DNA of 38,283 nucleotides from Lysobacteraceae bacterium. Lineage in GTDB: Bacteria; Pseudomonadota; Gammaproteobacteria; Xanthomonadales; Rhodanobacteraceae. Below are positions 17,805-26,179 of this stretch, one piece after another. Within the stretch, counting starts at the first letter, position 1; every line of letters begins with the position of its first letter. The DNA is taken from the NCBI GenBank assembly GCA_028866435.1, contig JAGWIC010000024.1, forward strand, positions 1 to 38,283. Reading direction: 5' to 3'. The translations under genes were made by a program, and so were the position numbers. Below the pieces are notes generated by a model that saw nothing but the letters and a program-made list of their open reading frames with translations, was not told the origin of the DNA and did not search any database.

Positions 17805-18995
17805 ATGCAAATCGACGACAGGGACGGGCTGCGCGCGTGGCTGGTCGCCTTGCGCACGCCGGGGCTGGGGCCGGGTGGGCTGCGCGCGCGCCTGGATGCG
17901 CTCGATGGCGACATCGGTGCCGTGCTGGCCGCGCTGGAACGTGGCCGCGCCTCGCTCGGCGAGCTGGCGCGCGCGTGGTTGTCCAGGCCCGACGAGGCGC
18001 TGCTGGCCCGCGACCTGGCCTGGCTGGCCGAGCCCGGGCATCGGCTGCTGTGCTGCACCGACGCGGATTTTCCGCCGCAGCTGGACAACATCCCACAGCC
18101 GCCGGCGGTATTGTTCGTGGCCGGCGACCCCGCGCTGCTGTTGCATCCGCAGGTGGCGATCGTGGGCGCGCGCGGCGCCAGCGCCGCCGGCCTGGCGCAC
18201 GCGCGCGCCTTCGCCCGGCGCCTGGCCGAGGCCGGCTTCGTGATCACCAGCGGCATGGCCGACGGCATCGATGGCGCAGCCCATCAGGCCGCCATGGATG
18301 CCGCGGCGCCGACGCTGGCGGTGGTCGGCACCGGCCCCGACCGTGTCTACCCGCGCAAGCACCGCGCCCTGGCCGGGCGCATCGCCGCCCAGGGCGCCCT
18401 GGTCAGCGAGTTCCCGCCCGGCACGCCGGCCCGCGCCGATCATTTCCCACGCCGCAACCGGATCATTTCCGGCCTGAGCCTGGGCACGCTGGTGGTCGAG
18501 GCGGGCCTGCGCTCGGGCTCGCTGATCACGGCGCGGCTCGCTGCCGAGCAGGGCCGCGAGGTGTTCGCCTTGCCCGGCTCGATCCACAATCCGCTGGCCC
18601 ATGGTTGCCACCGCCTGATCCGCGACGGCGCGCGCCTGGTGGAGACCGCGACAGAAATTATCGAGACATTGACCCCGGCAGCGTGCATGCTTGGCGCCGA
18701 GCTGGCCGGCCGGCTGCGACGTGATCCCGCACGGGAGCAGGTCGCATCGGCCCCTGGAAAGCCTGCGGCGAGTACCTCGTTCGACCACGCGGCGGGTGGT
18801 CTGGATGACGGCTACGAGCAGCTTTTGCGCGAACTTGGCCATGAGCCCGCGACAATGGACGAACTTGTCCGGCGCAGCGGGCTTTCAACGGCCGTGCTGT
18901 CCTCGATGCTGCTGATGCTGGAGCTGGAAGGTCGGGTCGAATGCCTGCCCGGCAATCGCTACCAGCACGTGCCGGTCGGGAGCGCCGGGGGCTGA
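17805..18995 (+). CDS. dprA: DNA-processing protein DprA (Smf)
   Basis: Loads RecA onto incoming single-stranded DNA during natural transformation. A 396-residue protein. An N-terminal SAM-like domain (about 1-75) is followed by the DprA Rossmann fold: VAIVGARGASAAGLAHARAF (the GSRxxS position reads GARGAS), FVITSGMADGIDGAAHQAAM, LAVVGTGPDRVYPRKH, LVSEFPPGTPARADHFPRRNRIISGLS and GSLITARLAAEQGREVFALPGS. A C-terminal winged-helix domain (about 325-390, LLRELGHEPATMDELVRRSG) completes the long form. A TAAGAT hexamer ends 6 bases before the ATG and no clear Shine-Dalgarno is seen, so a leaderless start is possible. It is followed directly by topA; the often intervening smg gene is missing. Confidence 0.96.
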   Translation: MQIDDRDGLRAWLVALRTPGLGPGGLRARLDALDGDIGAVLAALERGRASLGELARAWLSRPDEALLARDLAWLAEPGHRLLCCTDADFPPQLDNIPQPPAVLFVAGDPALLLHPQVAIVGARGASAAGLAHARAFARRLAEAGFVITSGMADGIDGAAHQAAMDAAAPTLAVVGTGPDRVYPRKHRALAGRIAAQGALVSEFPPGTPARADHFPRRNRIISGLSLGTLVVEAGLRSGSLITARLAAEQGREVFALPGSIHNPLAHGCHRLIRDGARLVETATEIIETLTPAACMLGAELAGRLRRDPAREQVASAPGKPAASTSFDHAAGGLDDGYEQLLRELGHEPATMDELVRRSGLSTAVLSSMLLMLELEGRVECLPGNRYQHVPVGSAGG

Positions 18996-19123
18996 GTGCG
19001 CCTTTCCAGTGGCCGGCGGTGCTCGCGGGTTGCGGGGTTGACAGCCGCCGCCACTGCGTGGTTTCAACTATATATAGGCCCGGCGCGGTGGCGTCGACGG
19101 TTCACTTGCGGAAATCCAGTTTC
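18996..19123 (+). promoter_or_regulatory. dprA-topA intergenic region with possible topA promoter elements
   Basis: This 128-base gap holds TTGACA followed, 25 bases later, by the AT-rich run CTATATATAGG, striking in this GC-rich context. The spacing is too long for a standard promoter, so the TATATA may pair with a weaker -35, or the two may belong to different start sites. No trace of an smg (DUF494) reading frame is visible. Confidence 0.35.
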
Positions 19124-21652
19124 ATGGCGAAAAACCTGCTCATCGTCGAATCACCGGCCAAGGCCAAGACGATCAACAAATACCTCGGCAAGGACTTCCA
19201 TGTCCTGGCTTCCTACGGCCACGTGCGGGACCTGAAGCCCAAGGAGGGAGCGGTCGACACCGAGCATGGTTTCGCCATGACCTACGAGGTGATCGAGCGC
19301 AACGAGAAACACGTCGATGCGATCGCCAAGGCGGCGAAGCTGGCCGACGACATCTACCTGGCGACCGACTTGGATCGCGAGGGCGAGGCGATCAGCTGGC
19401 ACATCAGCGAGATCCTGAAGGAGCGTGGGCTGGTCGAAGGCAAGCGCCTGCACCGGGTGGTGTTCTCCGAGATCACGCCGAAGGCGATCAAGGCCGCGGT
19501 GGCCGCGCCGCGGCAGTTGTCGCATGACCTGGTCGACGCCCAGCAGGCCCGCCGCGCGCTGGACTACCTGGTGGGTTTCAACCTGTCGCCCGTGCTGTGG
19601 CGCAAGGTGCAACGCGGGCTTTCCGCCGGCCGCGTGCAGTCGCCGGCGCTGCGCATGATCGTGGAGCGCGAGGAGGAGATCGAGGCGTTCACCGCGCGCG
19701 AATACTGGACGATCGAGGCGCAGCTCAAGCATGTCGACGGCGACTTCAGTGCGCGCCTGAGCCGGCTCAACGGGAAGAAGTTCGAGCAGTTCGACCTGAC
19801 CTGCGAGGCCGATGCGTTCGCCGCGCGCGACGCGCTCAAGAGGGCGGCCGGTGGCCACCTCACGGTCAGCGAGGTCAGCTCGAAGGAACGCAAGCGCCGC
19901 CCGGCCGCGCCGTTCACCACCTCGACCCTGCAGCAGGAGGCCGCGCGCAAGCTCGGCTTCACCACCAGCCGCACGATGAAGGTGGCGCAGGGCCTGTACG
20001 AGGGCGTGGCGCTCGGCGACGAGGGCAATGTCGGCCTGATCACCTACATGCGTACCGACTCCACCATGCTCGGCGACGACGCCGTGGCCGAGCTGCGCCA
20101 GTTGATCGCGCGTGATTTCGGCGGCCACGCCCTGCCCGACGCGCCGCAGGTGTACAAGACCAAGTCGAAGAACGCGCAGGAAGCGCACGAGGCGATCCGC
20201 CCGACCTCGGCCATGCACACGCCCCGGTCGGTCGCCCCGTTCCTCAACGACGACCAGCGCAAGCTGTACGAGCTGATCTGGAAGCGCACCGTCGCCTGCC
20301 AGATGATCCACGCCACCCTCAACACCGTTTCGGTCGAGTTCGCGCTGAAGCACGTCGCTGGTGGGGATGCGGCGTTCCGTTCCAGCGGCACCACCGTGGT
20401 CGATCCGGGCTTCCTGGCGGTGTACGAGGAGGGTCGCGATCAAAAGACCGCCGAGGACGATGACGAAGGCCGCCGGCTGCCGCGGATGGTGGCGGGCGAG
20501 CAGGTGCCGTTGCACGAGATCGCCGCCGACCAGCATTTCACCGAGCCGCCGCCGCGCTACTCCGAAGCCAGCCTGGTCAAGGCGCTGGAAGAGCACGGCA
20601 TCGGTCGCCCGTCCACCTATGCCAGCATCATCCAGGTGCTGCAGAACCGCGAATACGTCTTTCTCGACAGCCGCCGCTTCAAGCCCAGCGACGTCGGCCG
20701 TGCGGTCAGCAAGTTCCTCACCGCGCACTTCACCCGCTACGTCGATTACGACTTCACCGCGAAGATGGAAGACGAACTCGATGCGGTCAGCCGCGGCGAG
20801 GAGGCCTGGGTGCCGTTGATGGAACGCTTCTGGCTGCCGTTCAAGCAGCAGGTCGACGAGAAGACCGAGTCGGTCGACCGCAACGAGGCCACCGGCGCGC
20901 GCGAACTGGGCAACGATCCGAAGACCGGCAAGCCGGTCTCGGTGCGGCTGGGGCGGTTCGGGCCATACGTGGCGATCGGCACCAAGGAGGATGAAGAGAA
21001 GCCCACCTTCGCCAGCCTGCGCAGCGGCCAGAGCATGCATACCATCACCCTGGCCGATGCGCTGGAGCTGTTCAAGCTGCCGCGCCAGCTGGGCCAGGCG
21101 GAAAACGGCGATGACGTCAGCGTGGGTGTCGGCCGTTTCGGCCCGTTCGTGAAGCAGGGCAGCACCTATGCCTCGCTGAAGCCGGAGGACGATCCGTACA
21201 CGATCGAACTGCCGCGGGCGCTGCAGATCGTGAGCGAGAAGCTGGAGATGCTGGCGAACCGGCTGATCCTCGATTTCGGCAACGGCGTGCAGGTGCTCAA
21301 CGGTCGTTACGGCGCCTACATCACCGATGGCGAGAAGAATGCGCGCATACCCAAGGAGCAGGAGCCGAAGGAGCTGACCGAGGCGCAGTGCCTGGAGCTG
21401 CTGGCGGCGGCACCGGTGCGCAAGGGGCGCTTCGCCAAGAAGGCGGCAACCAAGAAGGCTGCGACCAAGAAGGCGGTGGCGAAGAAGGCGGCTCCCGCCA
21501 AGAAGGCCGCCACCAGCAAGCCCGCAGCGAAAAAGGCCGCGGCAAAGAAGGCCGCTGGCGGAAAGACGGCGACGAAGAAGGCGGCGCCGAAAAAAGCCGC
21601 CAGCCGCAAGAAGGCGGCATCGGTCGCCAGCGCCGGCAAGGCCGAGGGCTGA
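19124..21652 (+). CDS. topA: DNA topoisomerase I with lysine/alanine-rich tail
   Basis: Type IA topoisomerase that relaxes negative supercoils. An 842-residue protein. The Toprim domain has LIVESPAKAKTINKYLG (Glu9) and ATDLDREGEAISWH (Asp82, Asp84, Glu86). The nucleophile is Tyr308 in LITYMRTDST, and the gate domain includes RPSTYASIIQVLQNREYV. Residues about 585-765 contain Toprim-C-type repeats (LGRFGPYVAIG, VGRFGPFVKQG, NGRYGAYITDG) instead of the four-cysteine zinc ribbons of E. coli TopA; the whole protein has only about three Cys. From about residue 768 to the end it is a histone-H1-like run of AAKK-type units. The start ATG 19124 (MAKNLLIV) is typical; an upstream in-frame start adds an unrelated 61 residues. 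Confidence 0.97.
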   Translation: MAKNLLIVESPAKAKTINKYLGKDFHVLASYGHVRDLKPKEGAVDTEHGFAMTYEVIERNEKHVDAIAKAAKLADDIYLATDLDREGEAISWHISEILKERGLVEGKRLHRVVFSEITPKAIKAAVAAPRQLSHDLVDAQQARRALDYLVGFNLSPVLWRKVQRGLSAGRVQSPALRMIVEREEEIEAFTAREYWTIEAQLKHVDGDFSARLSRLNGKKFEQFDLTCEADAFAARDALKRAAGGHLTVSEVSSKERKRRPAAPFTTSTLQQEAARKLGFTTSRTMKVAQGLYEGVALGDEGNVGLITYMRTDSTMLGDDAVAELRQLIARDFGGHALPDAPQVYKTKSKNAQEAHEAIRPTSAMHTPRSVAPFLNDDQRKLYELIWKRTVACQMIHATLNTVSVEFALKHVAGGDAAFRSSGTTVVDPGFLAVYEEGRDQKTAEDDDEGRRLPRMVAGEQVPLHEIAADQHFTEPPPRYSEASLVKALEEHGIGRPSTYASIIQVLQNREYVFLDSRRFKPSDVGRAVSKFLTAHFTRYVDYDFTAKMEDELDAVSRGEEAWVPLMERFWLPFKQQVDEKTESVDRNEATGARELGNDPKTGKPVSVRLGRFGPYVAIGTKEDEEKPTFASLRSGQSMHTITLADALELFKLPRQLGQAENGDDVSVGVGRFGPFVKQGSTYASLKPEDDPYTIELPRALQIVSEKLEMLANRLILDFGNGVQVLNGRYGAYITDGEKNARIPKEQEPKELTEAQCLELLAAAPVRKGRFAKKAATKKAATKKAVAKKAAPAKKAATSKPAAKKAAAKKAAGGKTATKKAAPKKAASRKKAASVASAGKAEG
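21421..21640 (+). repeat. DNA encoding the TopA AAKK-type degenerate repeat
   Basis: About 220 bases of imperfect short tandem repeats (aagaaggcngc-like units) encode Lys-Lys-Ala-Ala blocks at the end of topA. The unit varies in length and sequence, so this is a low-complexity coding repeat rather than a precise tandem array. Confidence 0.7.
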
Positions 21653-22225
21653 GTGCTGCGCTGCCTCAGCGGCGCCGAACTGGACGTCGCCGCCGCGCTG
21701 CTGCATGACGGTGGCGTACTCGCCTATCCGACCGAGGCGGTGTTCGGCCTGGGTTGCGACCCGCACGACCGGCAAGCGTTCGAGCGCGTGTTCGCGCTCA
21801 AGCAGCGGCCGCCGACGCAGGGGGTCTTGCTGATCGCCGCCGATTTCGGGCAGGTCGAGCGCTATGTCGATCTGGCCGCGGTGCCCGCGCGGGTCTTGCG
21901 CGAGGTGCGGGCCGGCTGGCCGGGTCCGAATACCTGGGTTCTCCCGCGCACCGGCGAGGTTCCTGCCTGGGTTGCCGGTGGGCACGCCGGCGTCGCCTTG
22001 CGGGTCACCGCGCATGCGCCCGCCGCCGCGCTGTGCCGGGCCTTTGGCGGCGCGCTGGTATCCACCAGCGCCAACCCGCACGGCAGGCCGCCGGCACGCG
22101 ACTGGCAGACCGTGGCGGACTATTTCGGCGACGGTCTGGACGCGGCGATCGACGCGCCGCTGGGCGGCGCGGCAAGCCCCACCGCCATTCGCGACGCCTT
22201 GACCGGCGCTATCATCCGCGCTTGA
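21653..22225 (+). CDS. tsaC: Threonylcarbamoyl-AMP synthase TsaC (YrdC/RimN)
   Basis: Makes threonylcarbamoyl-AMP from threonine, bicarbonate and ATP for the t6A37 modification of ANN-decoding tRNAs. The 190-residue length fits the short YrdC/TsaC form without the Sua5 C-terminal domain. GVLAYPTEAVFGLGCDP (nucleotide-site loop), FALKQRPPTQGVLLI, GPNTWVLP, VALRVTAH and GALVSTSANPHGRP are the family blocks. The GTG start follows the topA TGA immediately, so translation is probably coupled. A later start would remove the first conserved strand. The order topA-tsaC matches other gammaproteobacteria with this locus. Confidence 0.95.
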   Translation: MLRCLSGAELDVAAALLHDGGVLAYPTEAVFGLGCDPHDRQAFERVFALKQRPPTQGVLLIAADFGQVERYVDLAAVPARVLREVRAGWPGPNTWVLPRTGEVPAWVAGGHAGVALRVTAHAPAAALCRAFGGALVSTSANPHGRPPARDWQTVADYFGDGLDAAIDAPLGGAASPTAIRDALTGAIIRA

Positions 22226-22264
22226 CCGGCGCGTGGTCGAACGGTTTTGAAGGGAGAGGGTGGT

Positions 22265-23647
22265 TTGGCGATCGTTTACGACACCTGTCAGCGGGACGAA
22301 CCCCGCTGGCTGCCGTTGCTGCAAGCCGCGGACCCGGCGCGGGTGCTGGCCCGGCGCGACGGCCGCGCGATCAGCGCCGCCCAGTTCCTTGCCCAGGTGC
22401 GCGCGGTCGCCGCCGAGCTGCCCGCCGCGGCGGCCGCGGTGAACCTGTGCGAGGACCGCTACGCCTTCCTGGTGGCGTTCTGCGCGATCGTCTTGCGCGG
22501 CCAGGTCAACCTGCTGCCCTCCTCGCGGGCACCGCAGGCGGTGGACGAGGTGATGGCGGCGCATCCGGGCTGCTACGCCCTGGGCGAGTCGGCGCTCGAT
22601 CCGGCGCCGCCGGGCTATCGCCAACTGCGTGCGCTGGGCCTCTCGCCGCCGCCCGATGACCAGGCGATCTGGCCGCAGATCCCGGCCGAGCAGGTGGTGG
22701 CGATCGGCTACACCTCCGGCTCCACCGGCACGCCGGCCGCGAACGTGAAGACCTGGGGCAGCTTTCATGCCAGCAACGCCGGCAACCTGGCGATGCTGGG
22801 CGCGAACGTGGGCAGCCGGCTGGAAATCGTCGCCACGGTGCCGCCGCAGCACATGTACGGGATGGAGATGTCGGTGCTGTTGCCGCTGCTGGGCGACCAC
22901 AGCGTGCACACGGGCCGGCCGTTTTTCCCGGCCGACGTGGCCGCGGCACTCGCCGACGTGCCATCGCCGCGCGTGCTGGTCACCACCCCGGTGCACCTGC
23001 GCGCACTGGTCGAGTCCGGCGTCACCCTGCCGCCGGTCGCGGCGATGATCTCGGCCACCGCGTTGCTGCCGGTCGAGTTGGCACGCGATGCCGAGCGGCG
23101 GTTTGGCGCGCCGCTGATCGAGGTGTTCGGTTCGACCGAGACCTGCGTGTTCGCCAGCCGGCGCCCGCACCTGGAACAGGACTGGACCCTGTACGACGGC
23201 GCCCGCCTGCATCCGCAGCCGGACGGCACCTTGGTGGACGCGCCGCAACTGCAGGGGCCGGTGGCGCTGGCCGATATCGTCAGCCTGTCGGCTGGCGGCC
23301 GCCGCTTCCGCCTGCAGGGGCGCCACGCGGACCTGCTGGAGATCGCCGGCAAGCGCGCGTCGCTGAGCGACCTCACCCGGCGCCTGCTGGCGGTGCCCGG
23401 CGTGCATGACGGCGTGGTCTTCCAGCTCGACGACGGCGATGCGCTGGGGGTGCACCGCATCGCGGCGCTGGCGGTGGCGCCGGGCCTGGACGAGCACCGG
23501 ATACTCGATGCCCTGCGCGGCGCCATCGACCCGCTGTTCCTGCCGCGCCCGCTGCATCTGGTCGCTGCGCTGCCGCGCAACGAGACCGGCAAGCTGCCAC
23601 GCGCGGCGTTGCTCGAACTCCTGCACGGCCAGCCGCGGGCGCACTGA
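22265..23647 (+). CDS. AMP-dependent synthetase/ligase (aryl-polyene/xanthomonadin-type AMP-ligase-like)
   Basis: A 460-residue member of the ANL adenylate-forming superfamily. It has IGYTSGSTGTPAANVKTWGS (P-loop, about residues 152-171), EVFGSTETCVF (A5-like), GRHADLLEIAGKRASL (hinge) and LPRNETGKLPRAALLEL (A10 with the C-terminal catalytic Lys). It is shorter than acetyl/acyl-CoA synthetases, and the K-x-WG after the P-loop recalls the stand-alone AMP-ligases of aryl-polyene/xanthomonadin clusters. No carrier protein, thioesterase or ketosynthase is adjacent. TTG 22265 is chosen because AAGGGAGAGG lies just upstream; an in-frame TTG at 22247 precedes that site. It lies between tsaC and purD. 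The substrate is unknown. Confidence 0.85.
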   Translation: MAIVYDTCQRDEPRWLPLLQAADPARVLARRDGRAISAAQFLAQVRAVAAELPAAAAAVNLCEDRYAFLVAFCAIVLRGQVNLLPSSRAPQAVDEVMAAHPGCYALGESALDPAPPGYRQLRALGLSPPPDDQAIWPQIPAEQVVAIGYTSGSTGTPAANVKTWGSFHASNAGNLAMLGANVGSRLEIVATVPPQHMYGMEMSVLLPLLGDHSVHTGRPFFPADVAAALADVPSPRVLVTTPVHLRALVESGVTLPPVAAMISATALLPVELARDAERRFGAPLIEVFGSTETCVFASRRPHLEQDWTLYDGARLHPQPDGTLVDAPQLQGPVALADIVSLSAGGRRFRLQGRHADLLEIAGKRASLSDLTRRLLAVPGVHDGVVFQLDDGDALGVHRIAALAVAPGLDEHRILDALRGAIDPLFLPRPLHLVAALPRNETGKLPRAALLELLHGQPRAH

Positions 23648-23665
23648 GCCACCCCCGGCAAACGC

Positions 23666-23671
23666 TACAAT
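23666..23671 (+). promoter_or_regulatory. Candidate -10 box for purD
   Basis: TACAAT followed by GTG lies in the 65-base gap before purD, about 42 bases from its ATG. No convincing -35 is seen at 16-18 bases, so this is a weak call. Confidence 0.35.
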
Positions 23672-23712
23672 GTGCGTTTGCGCAACCCGCGCCCTGTTTG
23701 CCGGAGTTCGAC

Positions 23713-25005
23713 ATGAAGGTTCTCGTCATTGGTAGTGGCGGCCGTGAGCACGCGATGGCGTGGAAGCTGATGCAGTCGCCGCAGGTCGACGAAGTGATCG
23801 TGGCCCCCGGCAATGCGGGCACCGCGCTGGAGCCCGGCGTGCGCAATGCGGAGGTGGCCGTCAACGACGTCGAGGGCCTGCTCGGCCTGGCCCGGCGCGA
23901 GCAGATCGGCCTGACCGTGGTCGGGCCCGAAGTGCCGCTGGTGGCCGGCGTGGTCGACCGGTTCAACGCGGCGGGGCTGCGCATTTTCGGCCCGCGCGCG
24001 ATCGCGGCGCAGCTGGAGGGCTCCAAGGCGTTCGCCAAGGACTTCCTGCAGCGCCACAACATCCCCACCTCCCACTACGCCGTGTTCACCGATTTGAACG
24101 CCGCGCTCGCCCACGTCCGTGAGCGTGGTGCGCCGATCGTGATCAAGGCCGATGGCCTGGCCGCCGGCAAGGGCGTGGTGGTGGCGCTGACCCTCGCCGA
24201 CGCCGAACTGGCCCTGCACGACATGCTTGGCGCGCACAGCTTCGGCGATGCCTCCGCGCGGGTGGTGATCGAGGAATTCCTCGAGGGCGAGGAGGCCAGC
24301 TACATCGTGATGAGCGATGGCCGCCACGCCTTGCCGATGGCCAGCAGCCAGGACCACAAGCGGCGCGACGAGGGCGACCTCGGCCCCAACACCGGTGGCA
24401 TGGGCGCGTATTCGCCGGCACCGGTGGTCACCCCCGAGGTCGAGCAGCGCATCCTGCGCGAGGTGATCGAGCCCACCCTGCGCGGCATGGCCGCCGAGGG
24501 CGTTCCCTTCATCGGCTTCCTCTACGCGGGGTTGATGATCGACCGCAGCGGTGCGCCGAAGGTGATCGAATTCAACGTGAGGTTCGGCGACCCGGAGACG
24601 CAGCCGATCCTGCTGCGCCTGAAATCCGACCTGGTCGAGCTGGTCGATGCCGCGCTGGACGGCCGGCTGGAGCAGGTGCAGGCGAGCTGGGACCCGCGTC
24701 CGGCCATCGGCGTGGTGATGGCCGCTGGCGGCTATCCGGGGAAGGTCCGCAGTGGCGACGTGATCGAGGGTCTTGCCGAGCTGGCGGCGGATGCCCCGGC
24801 CGACGTGAAGGTGTTCCACGCGGGCACCAAGCTGGACGGGCAGGGCCGTGCAGTGACCGCCGGCGGACGCGTGCTGACGGTGTGCGCGCTGGGCGAGGAC
24901 ATCGCGGCGGCGCGCGAGCAGGCGTACGCGGCGGTGGCGCGGATCCGCTACGAGGGGGCATTCTGTCGCCGCGACATCGCCCACCGCGCGTTGCATCGCC
25001 GCTGA
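23713..25005 (+). CDS. purD: Phosphoribosylamine-glycine ligase (GAR synthetase)
   Basis: Second step of purine synthesis: ATP-dependent ligation of glycine to phosphoribosylamine. A 430-residue ATP-grasp enzyme. The N-terminal domain MKVLVIGSGGREHAMAWKL is followed by VGPEVPLVAGVVD and FGPRAIAAQLEGSKAFAKDF. The ATP-grasp core has PIVIKADGLAAGKGVVVA, VVIEEFLEGEEASYIVMSDG, DLGPNTGGMGAYSP and VIEFNVRFGDPETQPILLRL. The C-terminal domain ends near RYEGAFCRRDIAHRAL. ATG 23713 gives MKVLVIGSGG, the usual N-terminus; a TTG five codons upstream is less likely. purH is not adjacent. Confidence 0.97.
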   Translation: MKVLVIGSGGREHAMAWKLMQSPQVDEVIVAPGNAGTALEPGVRNAEVAVNDVEGLLGLARREQIGLTVVGPEVPLVAGVVDRFNAAGLRIFGPRAIAAQLEGSKAFAKDFLQRHNIPTSHYAVFTDLNAALAHVRERGAPIVIKADGLAAGKGVVVALTLADAELALHDMLGAHSFGDASARVVIEEFLEGEEASYIVMSDGRHALPMASSQDHKRRDEGDLGPNTGGMGAYSPAPVVTPEVEQRILREVIEPTLRGMAAEGVPFIGFLYAGLMIDRSGAPKVIEFNVRFGDPETQPILLRLKSDLVELVDAALDGRLEQVQASWDPRPAIGVVMAAGGYPGKVRSGDVIEGLAELAADAPADVKVFHAGTKLDGQGRAVTAGGRVLTVCALGEDIAAAREQAYAAVARIRYEGAFCRRDIAHRALHRR

Positions 25006-25191
25006 CCGCCCGTCGCGACGGCGCCTCGCGCGATCGCAAGAGCGTACGCCGGCGCATGGTATGCCATTGGCTGGATTGACTTTTCCGCGTCCCGACTTTT
25101 GGGCTATGCTTGAAGCTTCCCCCGCGTAGCGTCCTGGCGCCCAGACGTCCGAACAACCACGCGCCCGTATTAACGTTGATGAGGTTTTCCC

Positions 25192-26070
25192 ATGCGCAAG
25201 ACGGTTTTGTCGCTGATGTCGGTTGCGACGCTGGTTCTGGCTGGTTGCAGCTCTTCCAATTCGCCGCAGCAGCCCGGTCAGGATGGGGCGGCCTCATCCA
25301 GCTCCGCGACGGGTGCCAATCCGGTGGTCAGCCAGGTCAGCGGCACCATTTCACTGCGTGCAGGCTCGCCCTTGCCGTCGGCGACGGCGACCCTGGTGCT
25401 GAACCTGGTCGACGTGTCGGCCACCGCGGCCGGCTCGCCGCCGCTGGCCAGCTCGACGTCGCCGGGTGGCACCTTCCCGCAGCCGTTCAAGCTCACCTTC
25501 GACCCGAGCAAGGTGAAGCCGAACGACCTGTACAAGATCCAGGCGGTGATGACCGATGGCGCGCGCCGCTACGTCATGCCGATCCAGGCGCCGGTGCTGG
25601 CCCAGGGCAGCAAGAACGACGGCGTGGCGATCGAGCTGGTGGCGGAACAGACGCCGGCTGAAAAGATCCTCGCCGCGTTCGACGCCGAGCGCAAGCAGCT
25701 TGGCGGCATGAAGGTCAGCAGCGGCACCAAGCTGGAGAAGGATGCCTCGCGCGGCTGGCAGCTGTTCCGCCAGGCGGGCCAGGTCCAGTTCATTCGCGAG
25801 CTGGTCGATTACGGCGACAAGGGCTTCACCAGCACCGATTACGCCTACAAGGACGGCCATCCGTGGGCGGCGGTGCAGCAGACCAAGTCCAGCCGCGATG
25901 CCAAGCCGAGCGCGATCGACCGCGCCGGCTGGGCCGAGGACGGCAGCCTGGTGCTGAAAGAGCACCAGGTGGGCACCGACGTGCAGCCGCTGGACGACGA
26001 TGCGGCCGGCAAGCTCAAGCGGCAGGCGATGGATATCCTGAGCCTGGCCACCGGCGGCAAGAACAAGTAG
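25192..26070 (+). CDS. Outer-membrane lipoprotein with YbaY/YscW-like domain and extra C-terminal region
   Basis: A 292-residue lipoprotein. The signal ends in the lipobox LAGC with Cys19 as the lipidated residue. The +2 Ser favours outer-membrane sorting. After a Ser/Gln/Ala-rich linker (20-45), residues about 47-150 match the YbaY/YscW type: VSGTISLRAGSPLPSATATL, LVLNLVDVSA, FKLTFDPSKVKPNDLYKIQA and RRYVMPIQAP. The C-terminal 140 residues (about 153-292) are a separate charged domain without recognised motifs, so the protein is about 100 residues longer than YbaY. GATGAGG precedes the ATG. A strong terminator follows 25 bases after the stop. The function is unknown. Confidence 0.85.
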   Translation: MRKTVLSLMSVATLVLAGCSSSNSPQQPGQDGAASSSSATGANPVVSQVSGTISLRAGSPLPSATATLVLNLVDVSATAAGSPPLASSTSPGGTFPQPFKLTFDPSKVKPNDLYKIQAVMTDGARRYVMPIQAPVLAQGSKNDGVAIELVAEQTPAEKILAAFDAERKQLGGMKVSSGTKLEKDASRGWQLFRQAGQVQFIRELVDYGDKGFTSTDYAYKDGHPWAAVQQTKSSRDAKPSAIDRAGWAEDGSLVLKEHQVGTDVQPLDDDAAGKLKRQAMDILSLATGGKNK

Positions 26071-26095
26071 GCCGCCGCCGCGATCGCCGACAACG

Positions 26096-26129
26096 AAAAG
26101 GCCGCCCGGATCGACCGGGCGGCCTTTTT
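26096..26129. terminator. Strong bidirectional intrinsic terminator
   Basis: A perfect 10-bp GC stem (GGCCGCCCGG 26100-26109 with CCGGGCGGCC 26115-26124) and a 5-base loop are flanked by AAAA on the left and TTTTT on the right. It lies between the convergent lipoprotein and autotransporter genes and can stop transcription from both. Confidence 0.9.
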
Positions 26130-26179
26130 GCTTGCGGGTGCCGACGCCCTGGATCGCTCGCGGGCGTCGGCGCCGGTCG

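Noticed and set aside
19151-23644. A minus-strand open frame of almost 1,500 codons antisense to topA, tsaC and the AMP-ligase gene
   Set aside because: Its translation is Arg/Gln/His/Ala-rich without any domain pattern. Such frames arise opposite GC-rich genes because complementary third positions avoid stop codons. The plus-strand genes are unmistakable.
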